Shown: one piece after another, positions 1 to 4,201 of the stretch
How the letters are laid out: each line of letters opens with the position of its first letter
Numbering within the stretch: the first letter of the stretch is position 1
Source of the DNA: an uncultured Oscillospiraceae bacterium
GTDB taxonomy: Bacteria; Bacillota; Clostridia; Oscillospirales; Oscillospiraceae
Direction: 5' to 3'
Assembly: GCA_934615645.1 (NCBI GenBank)
Contig: CAKTTR010000050.1
Coordinates: 1 to 13,764 of the forward strand
DNA: 13,764 nt
Made by a program: the position numbers and the translations under genes
The notes under the pieces: generated by a model
The model's database searches: none
The model's input: the letters and a program-made list of their open reading frames with translations, nothing else
What the model was told of the DNA's origin: nothing

Positions 1-12
1 CAGCACGCTGTG

Positions 13-53
13 TAAGCTCGAGTGACAAAATCAGAGATTTTGACTCTCGCTTA
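13..53. repeat. Imperfect hairpin, copy 0 of a shared-architecture family
   Basis: Seen directly: the outer arm TAAGC (13-17) pairs with GCTTA (49-53). A TC/TC internal mismatch follows, then GAGT (20-23) pairs with ACTC (43-46). A 5'-side bulge GA (24-25) comes next, then CAAAATC (26-32) pairs with GATTTTG (36-42) around the loop AGA. The same order of elements with different bases recurs at 162-218 and 261-308. The function is unknown. It could be an intergenic REP/MITE-like palindrome or a structured RNA segment. Confidence 0.6.
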
Positions 54-72
54 AGATTTTGACTCTCGCTTA
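35..72. repeat. Perfect 19-bp tandem duplication
   Basis: Seen directly: the unit agattttgactctcgctta occurs at 35-53 and again immediately at 54-72 with no mismatch. The unit is the 3' arm of the hairpin at 13-53, so either copy could pair with the single 5' arm at 13-32. It looks like a slippage or recombination product inside the repeat cluster. Confidence 0.9.
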
Positions 73-105
73 CCGCTACGCTGGGCTCGCGTTTGAAGGG
101 GCTGC

Positions 106-166
106 ACCCTGCTGCGCGCATAATTTCTACGCTTTTGGCGTAGAAATTCCACAGCGCTGCATGGGT
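106..166. repeat. Long hairpin with an 11-bp perfect apical stem
   Basis: Seen directly: aatttctacgc (122-132) pairs perfectly with gcgtagaaatt (138-148) around the 5-nt loop ttttg. Below an internal loop, GCGC (114-117) pairs with GCGC (154-157), and TGC (110-112) with GCA (159-161) past a T/T mismatch. ACCC (106-109) can pair with GGGT (163-166). The GGGT arm is shared with the next hairpin (162-218), so the two outer stems exclude each other. No coding function is evident. Confidence 0.6.
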
Positions 167-218
167 TCGACTTGACCAATTGTGCTGCGCGGAGCTTGCA
201 CAATTGGAGTCTCACCCA
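162..218. repeat. Imperfect hairpin, copy 1 of a shared-architecture family
   Basis: Seen directly: TGGGT (162-166) pairs with ACCCA (214-218). After a TC/TC mismatch, GACT (169-172) pairs with AGTC (208-211). A TGA bulge lies on the 5' side (173-175), then ccaattgtgc (176-185) pairs perfectly with gcacaattgg (198-207) around a 12-nt loop. The outer 18-19 bases on each side are nearly repeated at 261-308 while the apical stem differs. The right arm can alternatively fold as CTCACCC (211-217) with GGGTGAG (226-232). Confidence 0.7.
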
Positions 219-260
219 ACTTGCAGGGTGAGAAGTATTTTCCCCGACGTATGCGGTGCA

Positions 261-308
261 TGGGTTCGACTTAGCCAATCGCGCCATGCGCTCTTGGAGT
301 CTCACCCA
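261..308. repeat. Imperfect hairpin, copy 2 of a shared-architecture family
   Basis: Seen directly: TGGGT (261-265) pairs with ACCCA (304-308). A TC/TC mismatch follows, then GACT (268-271) with AGTC (298-301). After a TAG bulge (272-274), CCAA (275-278) pairs with TTGG (294-297). A second TC/TC mismatch and GCGC (281-284) with GCGC (288-291) close a 3-nt loop. The apical part shares little sequence with copy 1 but still pairs, which indicates selection on, or inheritance of, the fold. Confidence 0.7.
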
Positions 309-339
309 CTTGCCGCCGGAGAAAATGATTTTGACCTTA

Positions 340-378
340 TTTGCGCCGTGCGCGGCGCAAACTCTGCGAGGCTTTTTT
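340..378 (+). terminator. Hairpin followed by a T run, possible weak terminator
   Basis: Seen directly: tttgcgcc (340-347) pairs perfectly with ggcgcaaa (354-361) around a 6-nt loop, and a run of six T lies at 373-378. The gap of 11 bases between stem and T run is longer than in a typical intrinsic terminator. A smaller alternative hairpin, CGCA (356-359) with TGCG (365-368), lies closer to the T run. It could end transcription from a gene left of the window, or it may be another member of the repeat cluster. Confidence 0.35.
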
Positions 379-413
379 GACAGTCTGAAGGATTGAGCTT
401 TGCTGGAATTTTC

Positions 414-460
414 CCGGCAGCAGCGGCAGAGAAGCATCTGCCGCTGCTGTCGGATTTTTT
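414..460 (+). terminator. Strong intrinsic terminator or attenuator before the VanZ gene
   Basis: Seen directly: a 13-bp perfect stem (418-430 with 437-449, loop gaagca) extends through one G/T pair and three more G-C pairs to 414-453. ATTTTTT follows (454-460). This is a textbook Rho-independent terminator on the + strand. It ends only 8 bases before the VanZ ribosome binding site, so it may act as an attenuator for that gene and not only close an upstream unit. Confidence 0.85.
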
Positions 461-483
461 CATGCGCCGGGAGGGGGGAGCCA

Positions 484-936
484 TTGAGGAAAACCAGGGA
501 CCGCCGCCTGCAGGTGCTGCTGCTGTGCTATGGCGTCGTGCTGCTGTATCTTCTTTTTTTGCGCCGCCTGCCGGGGCGGGCGTTTGCGGGCAGTGTCAAT
601 CTGGTGCCCGGGCGGACGCTGCGGACCTATGGCCGGGCGGCCTGGTTCGGGCTGCAGACCCATCGCCCGGCGCTGCTGCGCTACGCCGCCGGGAATCTGG
701 CGGGGAACCTGGCGCTGTTTTTCCCCGCCGGGCTGCTGCTGCCGGCGCGCTTTCCGGGGCTGCAGCGGTTTTGGCGCTTTTTCGGCGTCCTGGCCGGGAC
801 AATTGCGCTGGTCGAGGCGCTGCAGTGGGCGACGGGGCTGGGCGCTTGTGATATTGACGACTGGCTTATCAATCTGCCCAGCGGCCTGTGCGGCTTTGCC
901 CTCTGGCGGCGATTTTTCGGCAAAACACGAACATGA
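484..936 (+). CDS. VanZ-family membrane protein
   Basis: A predicted 150-residue integral membrane protein of the VanZ-like family, named after a teicoplanin-resistance accessory protein; most members have no known reaction. Family signs seen are NLVPGRTL near residue 39, the GNLAGNLALFFPAGLLLP block (70-87), E111 and Q114 in the helix before the last loop, and the DIDDWLIN block (123-130). About four hydrophobic segments lie at roughly 11-26, 68-87, 96-115 and 127-145. The start is chosen at TTG 484 because GGGAGGGGGGAG (469-480) is correctly spaced before it. The reading frame is open further upstream, but only through the terminator, with unlikely sequence. No promoter was recognised between the terminator and the gene. 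Nothing nearby suggests a real glycopeptide-resistance cluster. Family assignment is confident; the role is unknown. Confidence 0.85.
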   Translation: MRKTRDRRLQVLLLCYGVVLLYLLFLRRLPGRAFAGSVNLVPGRTLRTYGRAAWFGLQTHRPALLRYAAGNLAGNLALFFPAGLLLPARFPGLQRFWRFFGVLAGTIALVEALQWATGLGACDIDDWLINLPSGLCGFALWRRFFGKTRT

Positions 937-937
937 C

Positions 938-966
938 TGGAAATCGCTGCCGCATTGTGGTAAAAT
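938..966 (+). promoter_or_regulatory. Predicted promoter for ppa and the flavodiiron gene
   Basis: Seen directly: the extended -10 TGGTAAAAT has its -10 hexamer at 961-966. The -35-like TGGAAA (938-943, 4 of 6 consensus bases) lies 17 bases upstream. The element starts just after the VanZ stop codon and about 60 bases before the pyrophosphatase start, a sensible place for a sigma-A promoter. The -35 is weak, so the extended -10 would carry most of the recognition. Confidence 0.5.
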
Positions 967-1025
967 AAATGCAACGAGACGCGCTTTGCGCGCCTGGAAT
1001 AAACGCCCTGTCAGGAGGAGATACC

Positions 1026-1508
1026 ATGCGCATTGTAGAAGCAAGAATCGAAATCCCCATGGGGAGCCAAAATAAGTATGAAGTGGATGAGAAAACCGGC
1101 AAGATCAAGCTGGACCGGGTGCTCTACTCCGCGGCCTTTTATCCGATGGAGTACGGCTTTGTGGAAAACACCCTGAGCGAGGATGGCGACGCGCTGGATA
1201 TCATGGTCATGACCTCCGCGCCCACGTTCCCGGGGTGCTATATCGACAGTGTCATCATCGGCGGCTTTGATATGATCGACTGCGGCCAGGAGGATACGAA
1301 GATCCTGGCGGTCAATATGGGCGACCCCCGGTATGCGCATATCAAGAGCATCGAGGATCTGCCGCCCCATACGATGAAGGAGCTGGAAAACTTTTTCTCG
1401 ACGTATAAGACGCTGCAGGAGAAGGAGACCCGCGTGCTGGGCTTTTTTGACGAAGCCGAGGCGTGTAAACGCCTGGACGCGGCCATCTTGCGCTATCGGC
1501 AGCGGTAA
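1026..1508 (+). CDS. ppa: Inorganic pyrophosphatase, family I, soluble
   Basis: A cytoplasmic Mg2+-dependent enzyme that hydrolyses pyrophosphate to two phosphates and so drives nucleotide, amino-acid activation and other biosynthetic reactions forward. The 160-residue length fits the short bacterial family I enzymes. Aligning by eye to the well-studied E. coli enzyme, the active-site residues are present: E9, K17, E19, R31, Y43, D53, D55 and D58 (in DGDALDI, where the common Pro of the signature is Ala), D85, D90, K92, and Y127-K128. ATG 1026 is chosen because AGGAGG (1013-1018) sits 7 bases before it; an in-frame ATG at 969 lacks such a site. The flavodiiron gene starts 25 bases after the stop, so the two are probably co-transcribed from the promoter near 961. 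Confidence 0.97.
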   Translation: MRIVEARIEIPMGSQNKYEVDEKTGKIKLDRVLYSAAFYPMEYGFVENTLSEDGDALDIMVMTSAPTFPGCYIDSVIIGGFDMIDCGQEDTKILAVNMGDPRYAHIKSIEDLPPHTMKELENFFSTYKTLQEKETRVLGFFDEAEACKRLDAAILRYRQR

Positions 1509-1533
1509 AGAAACCAGAATGGAGGGGTAATCA

Positions 1534-3375
1534 ATGTATTGTGTCAGAGCGGTAACAAAGGATCTATACTGGGTCGGCGGCAATGACCGGCGGCTTGCGA
1601 TGTTTGAGGGCGTCTACTCCGTGCCGGACGGCGTCTCTTACAATTCCTATCTGCTGCTGGATGAGAAGACGGTCCTGTTCGATACGGTGGACCGGGCGGT
1701 CAGCAAGGTGTTCTTTGAAAACATCGCCCAGGTGCTCCAGGGGAGGCAGCTTGATTATCTTGTCGTCCAGCATATGGAACCGGACCACGCCGGGACTTTG
1801 GAGGACCTTCTGCTGCGCTACCCGGAAACGACTGTCCTCTGCAATAAAATGACGGCGACGATGATCGGCCAGTTTGCGGCCGGGGACCTGTCTGCCCGCC
1901 TGCAGATCGTCAGCGAGGGGGAAACCTTCTCCGCCGGGCGGCACACGCTGCAGTTTATCAATGCGCCCATGGTCCACTGGCCGGAGGTCATGATGACCTA
2001 TGACCAAACGGATAAAATTCTCTTCTCGGCGGACGCCTTCGGCACCTTCGGCGCGCTGAACGGGGCGCTGTTTGCCGACGAGGTCGATTTTATGCGGGAT
2101 TATCTGGACGAGGCGCGCCGGTATTACTGCAATATCGTCGGCAAATACGGCCAGCAGGTCCAGGCGGTCCTGCAGAAGGCGGCCAAGCTGGAGATTGCGA
2201 TGCTCTGCCCGCTGCACGGCTTTGTCTGGCGGCAGCAGCTGGGGGATTACCTGGAGAAATACCAGGCATGGAGCAGCTATCGGCCGGAGGAGCAGGGTGT
2301 TTTGATCGCCTATGCGTCTGTCTACGGCAACACGGAAAATGCCGCTGAGATCCTCGCCACGGCCCTGCGGGAGCGGGGGGTGAAGACGGTGATGTACGAT
2401 GTCTCCGTGACCCCGGCCTCGGAGATCATCGCAGGCTGCTTCCGTTACAGCCACCTGGTTTTTGCCGCGACAACGTATAACGCCGGGATCTTCATCTCCA
2501 TGGAGGAGCTGCTGCGGGACCTCGTTGCCCATAATATCCAGAACCGCACCGTCGCCCTCATCGAAAATGGCACTTGGGCCGCGACATCCGGCAGGCTTAT
2601 GCGCCAGCTGCTGGACGAGTGCAAGAATATGACCTTCCTGGGCGAGACGGTCAGCCTGAAGTCGTCTCTGAAGGCGCCGGGCTATGCCCAGCTGCAGGCC
2701 CTGGCAGATGCCATCGCCGCTACGCTGCCCCAGACGGCGGCGCCCCAGCCCCACGCGGCCGCGACCATCGAAAAAGCAGCCTACCGGAAGCTGACCTACG
2801 GCCTGTTTGTCCTGACTGCCCAGCAGGATGGGAAGGACAACGGCTGCATCATCAATACCGCCCAGCAGCTGACCTCGACGCCGGGCCGCATCACGGTGGC
2901 CGTCAGCAAGCAGAATCTGACGCATGATATGATCCTGCAGACCGGCCGGTTCAATGTTTCTGTCCTGACGCAGAGCGCGCCGTTTGCGCTGTTCCAGCGC
3001 TTCGGCTTCCAGTCCGGCCGCACGGCGGATAAATTCGCGGGCCTGGCATTCCAGCGCAGCGCCAACGGCCTGGCCTACCTGGCAGAGCACGCGAATGCTT
3101 TCTTCTCCGCCCGCGTGGTGGACGCGCTGGACTATGGCAGCCACACCCTGTTCATCGCCGAGGTGACCGAGGCTGCGGCACTGTCGAGCGAGAGCTCCGT
3201 GACCTATGACTACTATTTTGCCCACATCAAGCCGAAGCCCGCTGCCACGCAGGAGAAAAAGAAGGGCTTTGTCTGCAAGATCTGCGGCTATGTTTACGAG
3301 GGCGATACCCTCCCGCCGGATTTCATCTGCCCCCTGTGCAAGCACGGCGCGGATGACTTTGAACCCATTTCCTGA
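1534..3375 (+). CDS. Flavodiiron protein with flavin reductase and rubredoxin domains (FprA-like)
   Basis: A predicted cytoplasmic O2 and/or NO reductase of 613 residues that protects anaerobes from oxidative or nitrosative stress. Residues 1-250 form the metallo-beta-lactamase-like diiron domain with every ligand in place: H80, E82, D84, H85, H148, D167 and H228. Residues 255-395 are the flavodoxin domain, with an FMN phosphate-binding loop at ASVYGNTENA (261-270). Residues 415-560 resemble the NAD(P)H:flavin reductase (FMN-binding split barrel) domain found at the C-terminus of cyanobacterial flavodiiron proteins. Residues 578-613 are a rubredoxin-type centre with C581, C584, C599 and C602; only 14 residues separate the Cys pairs, closer to the rubrerythrin type than to classical rubredoxin. 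GGAGGGG (1521-1527) precedes ATG 1534. Having both electron-entry modules on one chain suggests the protein may take electrons straight from NAD(P)H. The O2 versus NO preference cannot be read from sequence. Confidence 0.95.
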   Translation: MYCVRAVTKDLYWVGGNDRRLAMFEGVYSVPDGVSYNSYLLLDEKTVLFDTVDRAVSKVFFENIAQVLQGRQLDYLVVQHMEPDHAGTLEDLLLRYPETTVLCNKMTATMIGQFAAGDLSARLQIVSEGETFSAGRHTLQFINAPMVHWPEVMMTYDQTDKILFSADAFGTFGALNGALFADEVDFMRDYLDEARRYYCNIVGKYGQQVQAVLQKAAKLEIAMLCPLHGFVWRQQLGDYLEKYQAWSSYRPEEQGVLIAYASVYGNTENAAEILATALRERGVKTVMYDVSVTPASEIIAGCFRYSHLVFAATTYNAGIFISMEELLRDLVAHNIQNRTVALIENGTWAATSGRLMRQLLDECKNMTFLGETVSLKSSLKAPGYAQLQALADAIAATLPQTAAPQPHAAATIEKAAYRKLTYGLFVLTAQQDGKDNGCIINTAQQLTSTPGRITVAVSKQNLTHDMILQTGRFNVSVLTQSAPFALFQRFGFQSGRTADKFAGLAFQRSANGLAYLAEHANAFFSARVVDALDYGSHTLFIAEVTEAAALSSESSVTYDYYFAHIKPKPAATQEKKKGFVCKICGYVYEGDTLPPDFICPLCKHGADDFEPIS

Positions 3376-3414
3376 GCGCCGCCGGCGGCTGTAGGATCAA
3401 AAGAACAAGGCCTG

Positions 3415-3450
3415 ATCGCCCGCCCGGGAACTCCCCGGGCGGGCGATTGT
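3415..3450 (+). terminator. Terminator after the flavodiiron gene
   Basis: Seen directly: a 14-bp perfect stem (3415-3428 with 3434-3447) made almost entirely of G-C pairs, with loop aactc, 40 bases after the stop codon. The T-rich tail on the + strand is short (TGTTG). On the minus strand the tail is also only moderately T-rich. It still very probably separates this unit from the V-ATPase operon. Confidence 0.7.
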
Positions 3451-3658
3451 TGCATATTGTGGTGCAGAAAAGGAAGAAAATGGCACCAAAGCAGGTGCAA
3501 AAATGCCGTTAATGAAAAATTTACGTGTGTTTCTTGCAAAAAACGGGGAAAATACCATGCGCGGTAAAAATCCGCCGCGTTTGGCGTATCTTGCCATAAT
3601 CACCAAAAATATGCGGAAAAAGTGTGGGAAACTTTTACCTGCAAATTCATTTTATCGG
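3451..3658. other. AT-rich intergenic stretch, no gene recognised
   Basis: Base composition falls sharply relative to the flanking genes. A small hairpin GCACC/GGTGC lies at 3483-3498. An open frame of 72 codons (3503-3721) has no good ribosome binding site, matches no family I recognise, and runs through the promoter and into the leader hairpin, so I do not call it a gene. The stretch most likely serves as promoter-upstream DNA for the V-ATPase operon. Confidence 0.5.
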
Positions 3659-3687
3659 TTGATTTTCGAAAAAATGACGGCTATTAT
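3659..3687 (+). promoter_or_regulatory. Predicted V-ATPase operon promoter
   Basis: Seen directly: -35 TTGATT (3659-3664), a 17-base spacer and -10 TATTAT (3682-3687, 5 of 6 consensus bases), in an AT-rich setting with an A run in the spacer. The predicted start of transcription is near 3694, placing the 5' end of the message right at the left arm of the leader hairpin. Confidence 0.7.
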
Positions 3688-3692
3688 TAGAA

Positions 3693-3760
3693 ATATAGAT
3701 AGCGATATGTTGAAAGGATGAATCAAATCAGCGGCCAGAGACATATCGCTATTTTTATAT
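3693..3760 (+). promoter_or_regulatory. Structured leader, candidate riboswitch or attenuator
   Basis: Seen directly: atagcgatatgt (3699-3710) pairs perfectly with acatatcgctat (3741-3752), extendable by a G/U and an A/U pair. The stem encloses a 30-nt purine-rich loop (3711-3740) that includes GAAAGGATGAATC and GCGGCC. Five T follow directly (3752-3756), so the stem also looks like a weak intrinsic terminator. It begins within a few bases of the predicted transcription start. Known: Na+-sensing riboswitches (the former DUF1646 motif) control genes that harness Na+ gradients for ATP production. Inferred: this may be such an element, or another leader regulator. I cannot confirm the class from memory of its consensus. 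Confidence 0.5.
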
Positions 3761-3850
3761 CTAATGAATATTGGGCGAGGCATTCCACCAAAATGCGAAT
3801 TGCCGCCGCCGCAGACGCCCGCAGGCGGAGAAAAGAAAGTTGGTGAACAC

Positions 3851-4159
3851 TTGGTAGAAAAGACCATGGAAGCGATCAAGGCTGCAGAAGCTGCCGCCCA
3901 GGCGCTGGCCCAGGATGCGGCCCAGCAGGCCAAAGACATCCGGCAGCAGGCCCAGGCACAGGCCCAGGAGGAATGCCGCGCAAAATGCGACGCGGCGCGC
4001 CGGGACGCTGCCGCTGCGCTGGAGGCAGCGCAGCGGGAAGCGGAAACGCAGCTGCAGCAGGCAAAGGCCGCCAACGCGGCAGAAATGGAAACCCTGCGGC
4101 AGCAGGCGCGGAGCAAGCAGGATCGTGTGGTCGCGGCGATTTTGGATCAGCTGATCTGA
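3851..4159 (+). CDS. ntpF: V-type ATPase subunit G/H (NtpF-like), peripheral stalk
   Basis: A 102-residue, almost wholly helical Ala/Gln/Glu-rich protein of the prokaryotic V-ATPase subunit G/H type. It would pair with subunit E as a coiled-coil peripheral stalk that holds the A3B3 head against the membrane part. The start is inferred at TTG 3851, giving MVEKTMEAIKAAE as in related subunits. GGTGA (3842-3846) is a short, close ribosome binding site. ATG 3764 in the same frame would lie in the leader hairpin region with no binding site, and ATG 3866 would remove the conserved beginning. It is the first gene of the operon, as in Enterococcus hirae; subunit I starts 42 bases later. The exact start is the least certain point. 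Confidence 0.85.
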   Translation: MVEKTMEAIKAAEAAAQALAQDAAQQAKDIRQQAQAQAQEECRAKCDAARRDAAAALEAAQREAETQLQQAKAANAAEMETLRQQARSKQDRVVAAILDQLI

Positions 4160-4201
4160 TCGGCCGCAGTTTATAGTAACAAATAAAGGAGGTGTGTAGG
4201 A

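Noticed and set aside
161..175. GGGTTCGACT at 163-172 and 262-271 resembles the T-arm of a tRNA (GGTTCGA).
   Set aside because: No acceptor, D or anticodon arms can be folded around it, and the pairing partner lies 40 bases downstream in the shared hairpin architecture.
1..400. Possible CRISPR array or IS element in the left repeat cluster.
   Set aside because: Repeats are few, unequal in spacing and different in the centre. There is no constant repeat-spacer pattern, no transposase frame and no target-site duplication visible.
51..437. Open frame of 128 codons on the minus strand across the left repeat region.
   Set aside because: Its protein is low-complexity, rich in Arg, Ser and Cys, follows the inverted repeats and the terminator hairpin, and has no ribosome binding site.
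484..936. Glycopeptide-resistance gene cluster suggested by the VanZ-like protein.
   Set aside because: No vanA/H/X/S/R-type genes are nearby. VanZ-family proteins are common in Firmicutes without any link to resistance.
1564..3345. Very long minus-strand open frame (593 codons) opposite the flavodiiron gene, and a similar one of 521 codons opposite ntpA (8809-10374).
   Set aside because: Both lie wholly opposite strongly conserved genes in a GC-rich genome where stop codons are rare in antisense. They have no recognisable domain and no credible start signals.
3503..3721. 72-codon + strand frame before the V-ATPase operon.
   Set aside because: It runs through the predicted promoter and leader stem, has a poor ribosome binding site and no family resemblance.
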